Below, piece after piece: positions 51,426 through 61,999 of a DNA stretch of 63,157 bases (its first letter is position 1; the number at the start of each line of letters is the position of its first letter). Location: NCBI GenBank assembly GCA_018398765.1, contig JAHBMJ010005803.1, forward strand, positions 1 to 63,157, read 5' to 3'. The notes beneath the pieces are model-generated. The model was not told the DNA's origin, made no database searches, and saw only the letters and a program-made list of their open reading frames with translations. The stretch is from Chromera velia. Taxonomy: Eukaryota; Sar; Chromeraceae. The position numbers and the translations under genes were made by a program.

Positions 51426-51453
51426 ACTAGGCGACCAATACAAAAAAAAAAAA
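51426..51453 (+). repeat. Dispersed TAGGCGA + poly(A) repeat, copy 3
   Basis: Reads ACTAGGCGACCAATAC then a run of 12-13 A. It is shorter than copies 1 and 2 and closest to copy 4 (52913-52946). Confidence 0.5.
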
Positions 51454-52750
51454 AGAGCATTTACCCCATTTAGTTTTTTTTTTTTTGTTTTTAAACGTGT
51501 TCACGCTGACAAAAAAAATCGAAGTCAACACTTAGGTTAACACTGACATGATTTCACTTAGTCTATAAGTCAGTCCGAGAGTCAATGACGTATCAAATCC
51601 GAGGTTCTAGCCTAGGTTAAGTCAAAAAACGGGCAACAACAAATATGCAGAAGAAAGAGAGAGATAAGAGAGACAGCGCACCCAGTCTAGCGCCCAGTGA
51701 AGTACAACAGACACCGCCCTTCTTCCGTTCCCTAAGTCGCTCCCCTAGTTGCTCACCTACCTGCCCTTCGCCTAGCCCCCCACCCAGATTTGCATCCAAG
51801 ATGACATCATGCCCCTGATCGCCCCTAGCCCCTCCTCCTGCGCCTCCCGCTCCCAAAGATATGAAGGACCGGGGAAGAAAAGACACGTTGGTGAAAAGAA
51901 TGTGTCGTCTGATTCCTTGCCGACTCTTCGCTGAGCTATCATTAATATTCATTAATCATTTTTCCTGTAGCTCAATTTTCGTTTCCTTCCTCCTTCTTCA
52001 TGTCTTAGAGGAGGGGATGAGGGGCATGAAAAAATATGAAAAAACAAAGAAGCTAGTAGGGAAAACAACAGAGAATGGTAAGAGAAATGCATCTCAGTAG
52101 GCGTCTGTTCGCTTCCACCTTGTACTCTTTGGGGTTTCCCCTCCAGAGTTAAACTCATTCTTCCGAGTTGCCGCCCCTTCCTTTCTAGCCTCTTACTTAT
52201 CTTTCTCTTGCGTTCTCTTTCTTTGGGGGCAGCGGCTGTGGTTCTGCAGCTAGGAGGGGATTTCTGCATCTTTCCCGAACTCTCCAGAAAAAACTCTCCA
52301 GAGGAAGAGAACTTCTAGCAGTGTCAAACTCTCCAGAAGAAACATTCTGCTCAAGTGAAGCAATTGTGAGCTGCAGACAGCTCAAGAAGAGGAGATAAAA
52401 CTTCTGAGATATAGTCATTAGTGGGTGGAAAAATACAGGCGCTTGTAGACAGGACTTTTGAACGGTTTTGAATTGGAAATCTGAAGCCTGATCGCATCAT
52501 ATAATGCTAACCTCTTTTTCGACGTTTTTCGACCTTATGAATTCCGAGGCCGCTGAAACGCCTTTCTACCTTTTTGAACGTGAAGGCAGCCTCAAGTAAA
52601 GTTGTATAGTAAGGCAGATGGCTTAGCACGCTAAACAGCTTGCAATAGGCTACTAGATCGATCGAAGCTGGTGTTTGAGGTAAAAAGCCGTAAGGTCAGA
52701 CAAACTGCTGCAGGCGTTCAACTGAATTTGAGCGAAGTTGCCGGCTGAGG

Positions 52751-52862
52751 ATGCACGTATACAACCAGCCGGTTTACATGCATGCGCGGCGCACGGCGCG
52801 CGGGGGTCCTGCGGTGGGAACTCGATCGATTGCCCACGGGCCGCTGGCCACGGCGTGCGACA
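52751..52862. promoter_or_regulatory. Promoter-like CpG island without an obvious gene
   Basis: Contains ACATGCATGCGCGGCGCACG, CGGCGCGCGGGGG and CTCGATCGATTGCC, the same elements (TGCATGC, CGATCGAT, CGCGGC) found in the divergent spacers at 21.4-21.6, 39.4-39.6 and 58.6-58.7 kb. No recognisable gene starts on either side. Confidence 0.35.
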
Positions 52863-52912
52863 TAATCATCCACATGCAGAGCTTTCCCAAAAAAAAAAAA
52901 AATGAGATTTTA

Positions 52913-52946
52913 ACATTTTTTTTTTTTTTGTAGTGTTCGCCTAGTG
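52913..52946 (-). repeat. Dispersed TAGGCGA + poly(A) repeat, copy 4 (inverted)
   Basis: Reverse complement reads GGGCACTAGGCGAACACTAC followed by about 15 A. It matches copy 3 best. Confidence 0.5.
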
Positions 52947-53464
52947 CCCGTACGCTAGCCAATACGAGTCTAGCTAGGAGTCTAGACACAACAAAAAATA
53001 CACGCTTGTGATTGGTCTGCCTTCTAGGTACCAGGCTATACCAAGTGTTTTACAACACATAGACACTGGCGGTGTCTACTAGAAGCACAGAGACTCAAAG
53101 AGAGGCAGTTATTAATATTGTCTGACGGAGACTGAAATCCCTTAGTGGTTCGCTCCAGGGTACATGCTACTAGCACCCCGGCAATTAAATAAGAGATGCA
53201 CGATGCGTAACACAACCACCTCAGTGTCGGCATGTCGTGCTCACTCCTTTTTGCTCCACCCACCACAAGCAGTCTTTTTTTCTACGGTGCCAACCCTTCC
53301 CTTGACCTAGCCTTTGACATGCCATCCAAACCCCCCTCGCTCTCTTCCCCCAACGCTTTTTTTTCATTCGCCCGTTGTTTATTTCCGTTCGTCCCCCCCT
53401 ACCCCCTTTCTCGATCAATCCATCATTCAACTATCAAATGCATCGTCTCTTATTCCCCTTCACC

Positions 53465-56400
53465 TCACCGAGGAACTTGGCGGGGAGGGAGGGGAAGCTC
53501 AGGAGGTCCGAAAATGTCGGCGTCTGCATGCATTCCGTCGCCGTCGTCCTCCCCGTCCTCGTCTATACCTCCCCGCCCCCCCCGTGAAATATCTCGAGGG
53601 CGTCCCAACGCTGCAGCAAGCGGCTTGCCGTCTCTTCCTCCCTCGGCCGCTTCGAGAGATCTATACTTATGACCTCGACTCCCCCCCTTCTTCCCCCCTT
53701 TACCACCCCCTGTCGGCAGTGGCGTCGGACTCCCGTCCTCTCCCCCCTGCGGGTGCACGAGACTGTACTTCTTGTGTCTTTTGCCCCGCTTTGTGCCCTT
53801 CGGATGTCTCCGAACACTCCCCGGAATGTCACCCCTCCCGGACATGCCTGGGGGTGGAGACATCTCTTCCATCGCGATAGACATCTCCCCTGACTGAAGC
53901 TGTGTGCTGGAGCTCCCTCCGGACTTCTCCGCCGCCACAGCCGCTTTGAGCGCCGCCACAGTGTCATGCATCGGCTTGCCGAGCGTGTCTCCGAGGGAAC
54001 ACGCGGCCAGTCCCGCGGCCACCCCGACACTGCCAAAGATCAGCAGAGGCAACAGAGGCGAGAAGTGGCCTGCGTAGACGACCTGAGGAGCCACAATTCC
54101 TGCAGACAGACAGAAACAAAAAAACCCGCATAGATGAAAACAACAAGTAGACACCGGGAATTTTTTTTCCTCTTCCCCACCGCTCCTTCGAAACTGCACT
54201 GCACTGAGGGGCGCCCCCATCCCGAAACCGATGGATCCCGCCAGAACTCTGGAGAAAGCCCACGCGCTTTTACGATGAAAAGCAAGAGGGACATACCATC
54301 CTGTGAGGGCCTGTAGCGAAATGAAGAGGGACACAAAAAGAAGCTGAACATGACAAGCACTTTAGGAAAAAGTCAAGCGACAAAAGATGCTCAGTGCCCT
54401 CCCGCAACACCGCACTCACTTCCATGCGTATTCACTCACTCACCTGCTACGCGTGCACTCATTGACTGAAATCCTACTGCCGCAGAGCGAACGCTTGTGG
54501 GAAACAGCTCGGAGCCGTAAAGGTAACACACGTTATACGATCCCGCACAGAAAAACCTGCACACAGACGCACGCATACTGAAACACACAGAAACATGGGA
54601 GATCGGTCAGAGAGGACTTGCTTCATCAGAACAAAATTGGACAACCAGTCTGTCCGTGTCTTCTGGCTTTGTCTCTTGGGGGGGCACTCTGGGTGGCCTC
54701 AAAAACCTCAAGCAGACATCCCCCCTTCATTTCTTTCTCTACTAGGCCGAGCCTACCTTCCAGCAAGAATGAAAAAGGCAAAAAGCCTTTCACTTTTGTC
54801 CTTTGTTTCTTTTCTCGCGTCCCCTCTTCAGTTTTCTCTTTCCCGCCCTACCTTCCAAAGATTGCGAGAGGCGTTGCCAGCGCCTCAATCTGCAGGAGCG
54901 CCCCAAGGAGGCAGCTGCCCCCCCCCAGGACGAGAGACCAAACGAGGAACCCCTTTCTGCCAATGGACGGCTGCATGCATGCATGCAGGGAGGGAGGGAG
55001 CAGAGGGGGGAGGGAGGGCACGGTGATCAAAGGCTCTGCTGAAATCATTGTGTCGTGCCGATTACCAGAACACACACGCACAGGGCCACTCACTGGTTAC
55101 CGAGCCCCGTGCAGGCACAAATTGGAGAGAACAGTTTCGCGGAAATCATTTTTCCCCCAGCTTCCCGTCTCCCTCCTCCATCTTTCACCCTTAAGCCCAT
55201 CCAAACAAAGAGAGCGAGTCGTTGCCACTCCGACTGACTGACTGACTGACTGACCATTTCAGTGAGGAACACGGAGAGAATGATGGCCGGCATCTCCGTG
55301 AGCGCGGATATGAAAGCAATCACGTGGGGCTCGCCCTTCAAGTTCTCCATATTCAGGCTCAAACCGTAGTACGTGAACGAGGCAGCAAACCAGGCGAGTA
55401 GCATGATGGACAGGCGGACATTCATAGGATAGACAGAACAGAGAGTAGTCAAAGAATCTTTCGGTGGCGCTTTGGGAGTGCTCAGCGAGTCACCCCCATT
55501 TCCTTGATTCGGTGTTAGAGGATCGACATGCACGATCTCCAAAGTGTGGCACCTTTGCATCCGAACGGTTTTCGTTTTGGCCGTCCGGGCAGATGCCTCA
55601 GATGGAGGTCTGTCAAGCTCCCTCTGCCGATGCGGCTCTCCTCCCCCTTCTTCAAGATTGTCCGGTGTGAGATCTATGTCTTCGTAAATGTGAAGTGTGC
55701 TTGCCTGACTGTGTGTGTAGGCTTGGGAAGTCTTTGTCATCGAGTGACTGAAATCCGCCCCTCCTTCTGCTGCCAGAATATCCAACCTGATTCTTCTCTC
55801 CCTCTCCGCCTCCGTCTCTTCTGGAGTGAACTCATCTGAGAACGGAGACATACCCTCATCACCCCCCTGACCCCCTCCCTGCTCACTGTAACCTTTCTCC
55901 ACATCCGGCGACGGGGGCGATGTCTCATCAAGCTCATCGTCCCAATCGGAGCGCTTGCCAGACATGGCTGACCAAGGGGTGTTGGCTGCCACATTCCCTT
56001 CACGCACGCGTCCAATTGCCTGTGGTGACGCGCCTTCCCCCCTTTCCCCTCTGGTGGCCTGTCTGCCCCCCCCTCTGCCCCTCTTGATGTGCAGATGACC
56101 AGCCAGGACCTGGTCGAAGGTCACTCTACCCGACAGAAGAAGAGCGAGTGCTTGGGGGTCAACCGTGTCTGGCAGAGTGCGGCCGTTGTTCTTTGCAATC
56201 TGCCTCAACACACGTATGGCCTCCACTGTACGCCCACAGGACGCAAACCACCGAGGACTCTCAACAACGAAAGCTGCACCAACATAACACGCGGAATGAG
56301 TGACAAAAGTTAACTTTGGAATCTCCTTATTTGAACTAGCATCCGACAGCGAAGGCTGTGAATAGGCCGTCTGTCCATCATCCATCCGTTCATCCAGTCA

Positions 56401-56505
56401 CCCACCCAACCAGCCATTCAGGGAAGAATGGCGAATACGACGGGCTAGCTTGAGAGTCAAGCACACATGGACTACCACGGGTGCACGCGCAAGCGCACGG
56501 GCGCC

Positions 56506-56551
<46 letters not shown>

Positions 56552-58098
56552 AAGAGAGAGAGAGAGAGAGAGAGAACCAACCAACCAACCAACCAACCAA
56601 CCAAACAAGCAAGCAAGCAAGCAAGCAAACAAAACAAACAAACAAACAAACAAACAAACAGAGAAGAGACAAGAAACCACTTACGTGCACATGCGAGGAA
56701 GTAGAGGGGGAACCCGGGGAGGCTACAGATGAGGGTCAATGTCCTCCAATGGGTCACGAAGTAGGCTGTCACTGCCACAAAGCAGCTGCCCACAGCAAAG
56801 ATGCACCCCCCAAACGCAGTACACAGCTGGCGTCTGTGGCTTCCCGACATTTCCAGGCACAGAATCAGAGCCGTGGTGCCGCTGCCTCCTGTGCCAATTC
56901 CGGTCAGAAACCTGAACAGAAAAACAAAAGAAGGGTCGGGGAAACGAAGAGAAATGGTCATGACGAAGGAATCTGAAGCAAAACAAAGTAGAGAAAAGGG
57001 TATTTTGTGTATCACTGCGGCCATCTTTTCGTGAAGCTCGCAAGAGGCGATCCAGACAAAAACGTACAAAGAGAAAAAAACTGTGTACGCACGGAAAGGT
57101 CTCCTTGAACACACACCACCAGACGGACACGAAGAAGAGATGGCATGAGTGCCTAAACAAATGCCTCCTTCCTATGTACGTACAGACGGACCTGCAGAAG
57201 GAGTAGGAGTAAATCGAGTGTGCGAATGCCGAAAAAAGAGTTCCAAAATTCATGAAGCTGATGGCCACGAAAAGGGACAAGAGGCGCCCAGCCATATCAG
57301 AAATCACCCCTGCAGGCAGTCGAGCACACGAGCAGACATTTAAACGAAAAGTGAGCTATACAGTATGCAGACAAGTACGTGTAGACGAAAGGGAAAGCGT
57401 GTACTCGAAGGTTGACAGGCAGACTGAGAAGACGGAAGAGAGAGGCTAGAAGAAAGGGAGATAGGGCAGGGAGGCAGGATTAGGGAGAGGGAGAATGGCA
57501 GTGGCGGAAGGAGCAGAAGTGGAAAAAGTTGGAAGGAGTGCGCAAAAGGAAGAGGGGTACAGGAAATCTGCCGGCCCGAGAGGATACCCTCTCCTTCTCA
57601 ATTAGAAGATCTTACCCAGGGATGACACGCCGAGGAGAAATCCTGCGAAGTAGAAGGAAGAGGCCGTCTCTGGTTCCTGGAGGACGTTCAGGTTCTCACA
57701 GTGCCCCAGATGCCACTCGGTTGTGATAGTTTCCATTGGATCATGATACCTGCAGTGGGTGAGTAGTGGGAGGGGGAAAGGAGACGCATGCGCGAACCCA
57801 ATTTGACTCACCTGAATTGCTCATGTCAAGTGCGAGAAGGAAGACGAGGCACTGACCTGTATGCGTAGGTGCAGTCGTTATCCTCTAGTACCTGCCCTTC
57901 CACACACCCTCCTCCAGTGCCAGAACCAGCATATGTCGCGCTGTTTTCACAAACCGCAAAGCGCGGCGGTTCTAGGGCCACAAACAACATGAGCATCGTG
58001 TTCGCACCCACAAGCAGCCAGGTGTACCCCACACCCAGAGTCAAAAAGGCCTTTTGGCTCCTTCCGAAGGAGTCCGCAAGCTCCAAAATTTCGTCCAT
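53465..58098 (-). CDS. SLC22-like major facilitator (organic ion) transporter
   Basis: Eight exons: 57857-58098, 57616-57749, 57192-57309, 56685-56911, 55255-56273, 54852-54970, 54444-54556, 53465-54099; about 868 residues, ATG at 58098, stop TGA. All junctions keep frame. Family marks in order: extracellular loop with CTYAYRYHDP, TTEWHLGHC, membrane helix FYFAGFLLGVSSLG, GVISDMAGR (the helix 2-3 G...D..GR motif), RFLTGIGTGGSGTTAL, VVESPRWFASCGRTVEA, YGSELFPTSVRSAAVGF and SLGDTLGKPMHDTV (the PET.G...PDT position). Twelve membrane segments can be placed. SLC22 proteins move organic cations, anions or zwitterions across the plasma membrane; the substrate is unknown. Unusual parts are a cytoplasmic loop of over 200 hydrophilic residues between helices 6 and 7 and a long Gly/Lys/Arg/Asp-rich C-terminal tail (about 150 residues). 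It is divergent from the oocyst-wall-like gene. Confidence 0.9.
56508..56660 (-). repeat. Intronic (CT)n(GT)n plus tetranucleotide arrays
   Basis: In the transporter transcript the order is (GTTT)n, (GCTT)n, (GGTT)n, (CT)n, (GT)n, between exons 56685-56911 and 55255-56273. The compound (CT)n(GT)n block has the same sense orientation as in other genes here. Confidence 0.9.
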
Positions 58099-58889
58099 TT
58101 GGAGGCCTGCAAATGGCTACAACTGTGGAGAGACAGCAAGGGACTTATGCCGACAACAGTTTGTCGGCGTTCCCAGCCGCGATGTGCTTTCTTTCGCGCG
58201 TCAAATTTCTTCCTGCTTGAGGGGCCATTCAGCGTGCATGAAGGACTGAAACTTCCGACTGGTGTGAGCTGAAGACGTGGCAATTTCTCCTCTGCCATCT
58301 TCGGGCATTCGGATACAGACAGAGTCTTCGAGCCAGGCATGTACGCCAGTCAAACGGTAATACACGCTTTTATGGGCCGAATAGTCTGTTTTTCCGGGGC
58401 CAGACAACACAAGGCACTTATATTTTCTTCGGTTCTCGGATGGCAGTTCACAAAGGGCCCACGATTTTCGAGCAAAAAACATATATTCTGAGATCCGATC
58501 GGCAAAACCAGGCAAACCGGGTCCTTTTCTTCGTCACCATTCATGGAACTCAATTAAACACACTCTCACATGCTCTCACCTTTTGTGTGTCACGTTCATG
58601 CAACAACATGTGCACTGTGCAACACCTAATAGGTGTTGCATGCGCGATCGAATTTTGCTTCGCCTCAAAAATCGACGCCCTCGATCGATCACGTCGATCT
58701 TGACTGAACGAATCCCCTCGAAACCTCTTTCTCAAACACTTCTGATCAAGTTGCTTGACTGAATCAATACTCGGAGATCCGGTCTGATCTCAGAAGAGCA
58801 CTTGTTCCCCTCTGTTTTAACTGATCGTTTCTCTTTTGAATCGTCTTCTTTTGCAAGCAACACCTACAACACCCTCTGTATCCATCACT
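58099..58889. promoter_or_regulatory. Probable bidirectional promoter, transporter / oocyst-wall-like gene
   Basis: A 791-bp divergent spacer. 58618-58640 is a perfect palindrome with 11-base arms (TGCAACACCTA, central A), followed directly by TGCATGCGCGATCG. CGATCGATCACGTCGATC lies at about 58681-58698. The 5' leader of the oocyst-wall-like gene is probably the CT-rich stretch after 58800. Roles are inferred from position. Confidence 0.55.
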
Positions 58890-61800
58890 ATGAAGTTCCT
58901 TCTCATTCCTGCTGCCTTTGCCCTGGCTGCTGCCAACAAGGCTGCCCCCACTTATCAGAAGGGTGCTCCTACTTACACTTGCCCTAAGGGATACGAGTTG
59001 GCCGGCACTGACTGTGTGAAGACCGTCACTGCTCCCTATGAGCAGAACACAGTTCCCCACACAACCTCTGTTGCTCCCGAGGTCTACTGCCCTAAGGTCG
59101 GTAGCTCTTCGTGATCGCGCCTCTTCCTCCATCCAGCATTTTACTGTAACCCTCTCTCACCTTTACAAAGACAAATCCACTGCACATGTCGACTTATCTT
59201 TCTGTTTGCAGGGCTCCACCCTTTCCGGCGCTGACTGCGTCTCCACCGTGAGCGTGAAGAAAGTCCCCAAGGTGATCCACACCAAGACCCCCGTGTCTGT
59301 GTGCCCCAAGGGATCCGAGGGCCCCGGAAAGGACGGCCTCTGCACTATCCAGAAGACTGCTCAGCAGGCCGTTGTGGTTGAGAACAAGGTTGCAGACCAG
59401 TCCACACAGGTCGCCCGCTCCCCCTACGAGGTCCCTGTGGAGAAGCCCGTGTCTGTCCCCGGTGCTCCTGTGTGCCCCAAGGGAACTCAGGACGACAAGA
59501 AGGGCAACTGCATTGTGACTGGATCCACTGAGGACTACTTCCTCACCGATGTCACCTCCTCTGTTTCCGTTCCGAAGAACATCGCCTCTTCCTACCAGGT
59601 GTGCCCTGATGTCGACACCGGGCTCGGCCACGGGAAGCACGACGACGATGATGACAGCCACAGACACAGCCGCCGCAGCAGACGCGACCGCCACGCAAAG
59701 AAGGCCGAGGAGTGCTACGCTACCACTTCCTTCCAGGAGGTCCAGGAGTCCACCGTCATGAAGACCGTTCGTACCCCCGTCCTTGCTTCCAAGGACGCTT
59801 CCTTCACCCTTCCCTCCACTGTCATGAAGCAGTCTTCCACCTGCCCCGAGGGTACTGTCGCTAACAAGGACGGCACCTGCACCATCTCCCTCCAGGAGTC
59901 TCACCTCGAGTCCTACACCGTCCCTGTGGACTCCGAGTCCCCCGTCCTCCAGGACTACCCCCAGACCCTGACCCTTACCAACACTAGACTGGTGCCTGAG
60001 TACTGCTGCCCCCCCGGCTCCTCTGCCGAGGGAGGAAGCATGAAGGGAGGCTATGCTGAGGAGTCCAAGCACGGCCACGGACACGGCCACGGCCACAAGA
60101 GCGGCAAGACCGGCTGCGTCGGCCCCACCGCCTCTTCCCCCGATGAGCTCGTCTGCACTGTCGTTCTCCCCTTCGGAGCTCCCGTCGTCACTTCCACCCC
60201 CAAGACCATCTCTGTCGCCAGATTCGAGAAGAAGCCCAAGACCGTCTCTGTCAACAGAGTCGAGTCTGTCCCCGTTGAGTACTGCCCCAAGGGCACCACT
60301 GAGGATGCCAACGGAAACTGTGTTGTCACTGTGACCGTCCAGTCCCCTGTCCCCATCACCGAGACCCACACCGAGTGCCCCCCCGGCTCTGAGTTCACCA
60401 CCGGAGGCTCCAAGGCTCCCAAGTGCAAGAAGCCCACAATTGTCTCTGTGCCCGCCACCCAGCTCCCCGGCGACATGAAGAGCAAGGTCCCCAAGTACGC
60501 CTGCCCCGAGGGCACCACCCCCATCGGCGAGGGCCCCTCTACCACCTGCGCTACCCAGACGTCAGTCCACTCTTCTTCCCGTTGTTTCCCTTTCTATTTC
60601 CGCCGTCCGCTGTTTCCCTTCTCTCTTTCCGCTGTCCTCTCTATCCGCCTTCTTTGCTGACAGCCAAACTTTCTTGCACTTACGTGGAATGCGATCACTC
60701 GGAGAACACTTTGCTTTGAGAAAAAAGTGCAGACAGACTGAAGTTTTGACTCACACCTGGTTTTGTCCTTCCTTGATCAGTCTCCTCGTGCATCTTTCTT
60801 CCACTGTGTGCCGATCGAAGTGCAGTTGGGAGGAGGCCCCCCCTGAGACCTTCACCACCACCCGCATCACCTACGAGCCCTCTACCATCACCGAGACCGT
60901 CCCCAAGCTCTACAGATACGAGACTCGCAACGTCGTTGACACTTTCACCACCGAGGAGGTTGTGACTGTCTACGACGAGGTCGTCGTTGAGGAGACCACC
61001 GCTTCCGTTGACACCGTATCCACTTCCAACGTCGAGACTGTGCCCGCCATTGCTCAGTACTCCGTCATCACCGATAGCGAGACCGTCACCGTTGCCGGCT
61101 CCCGCGTTGCCTACGCCCCTTGCATCCGCCCTGATGGCTCTGTCGCTTCCTCCTACAGCGGTCACGGCCATGGCCACGGACACAAGGACGACGACAAGCA
61201 CGGACACGGAGACAAGTATTCCCCTGCCCCTATCACCAAGGACGGCGGTCAGCAGTGCCTCGTTGAGACCAAGTACAGAGTTGTGACTACCCCCCGCATT
61301 GAGACTGTCCCCATGGTCCCTACCTACTACACTGAGTCCATTGCCGAGGTCCGGACCGTCTCTGAGACTTATCAGACCTACCAGACTTCCGAGATGGCTG
61401 AGAGATCCTACTCCGTCGGAACTCAGTACTCCACTGAGACTCTGCCCTACAACACCATCGTCTCTTACCACACCACCTACGAGTCTGTCCCCGTCACCAC
61501 TCAGCAGATCTCCTCCAAGCCCGCTCCCATGTCTGAGACCGTCACTGCCATCCCCACTTACACCACCATCACTGAGACTGAGATCTCCACTTCCGAGAAG
61601 GTGGAAGCTGTTCCCACTTGCCCCAAGGGCTCCACCCCCGACAAGAAGGGAGGCTGCTACCTGACCACCACTTCTCTCTCCCACCAGCCCACTATGATCA
61701 CCGAGGCCGTCCCTGCTGAGAGAACTTACGTCGAGGAGTCTTCCACCATCTTCGAGTGCCCCCCCGGCACTGTGGACAACGGAAAGTCCTGCGACTCCAC

Positions 61801-61999
61801 TTCTGTTGTTCCCGCTTCCTCTGCCTGCCCTGAGGGATCCACCGCTGACAAGAAGGGAGGCTGCACCACTGTCACCTACACCACCACAAAGGTGTGCCCC
61901 AAGGGCTTCACTGACAACGGAAAGCAGTGCATCTCTTCCGAGACTGTCCCTGCCACCGCCAACTACCCCATGCCCGCCCCCACTAAGAAGGGGTACTAA
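58890..61999 (+). CDS. Oocyst-wall-protein-like cysteine-repeat secreted protein
   Basis: Three exons: 58890-59096, 59212-60560, 60826-61999; about 909 residues, stop TAA. A signal peptide (MKFLLIPAAFALAAA) is followed by about 13 units of the form CPxG(T/S)...G.C, for example CPKGYELAGTDCV, CPKGTQDDKKGNC, CPEGTVANKDGTC, CPPGTVDNGKSC and CPEGSTADKKGGC. This CP.G-x-C spacing is the hallmark of Cryptosporidium and Toxoplasma oocyst wall proteins (type I repeat), where disulfides build a rigid wall. Between units are Thr/Val/Glu/Tyr-rich spacers (ETVPAIAQYSVITDSETV, SETYQTYQTSEMAERSYS) that could be tyrosine cross-linked. Two GHGHGHGHK tracts lie near residues 355 and 630, and a basic patch (HSRRSRRDRHAKK) after DDDDD near residue 215. 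Codons end almost always in C or G, unlike the neighbours, suggesting very high expression. A wall or surface role is inference; homology to true OWPs could also be convergent. Confidence 0.85.

Larger units (their letters stand above)
48032..53464. other. Gene-poor AT-rich region with scattered repeats
   Basis: No convincing gene. Contents: a purine array at 48735-49049; poly(A)/poly(T)-flanked TAGGCGA repeats (48445-48493, 51426-51453, 52913-52946); a possible orphan exon at 50465-50660; repeated TACCGG/CCGGTAA phrases near 50355-50385 and 51045-51110; C/G-rich CCTAG-bearing sequence at 51670-51860; a CpG-rich island at 52751-52862; and repeated CTCTCCAGA units at 52275-52345. A 73-codon minus-strand frame (52197-52418) begins like a signal peptide (MTISQKFYLLFLSCLQLTIA) but has no other support. 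53040-53464 is the 3' flank of the transporter gene. Confidence 0.5.

Noticed and set aside
52197-52418. 73-codon minus-strand frame with a signal-peptide-like start
   Set aside because: No family, repetitive downstream sequence and AT-rich context. Mentioned only because a promoter-like island lies about 350 bp upstream.
53314-53880. Plus-strand 188-codon frame
   Set aside because: Antisense to the last transporter exon. Pro/Ser-rich with no motifs.
54180-54310. Possible extra transporter exon reading AWAFSRVLAGSIGFGMGAP
   Set aside because: The flanking exons 54444-54556 and 53465-54099 join in frame and match the SLC22 pattern (ARVAG then IVAPQVV) without it, so it is taken as intron.
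59194-60369. 391-codon minus-strand open frame opposite the oocyst-wall-like gene
   Set aside because: Low-complexity Gly/Asp/Leu/Val protein that is a by-product of the strong third-position bias of the real gene. It crosses that gene's exon with no splice logic of its own.
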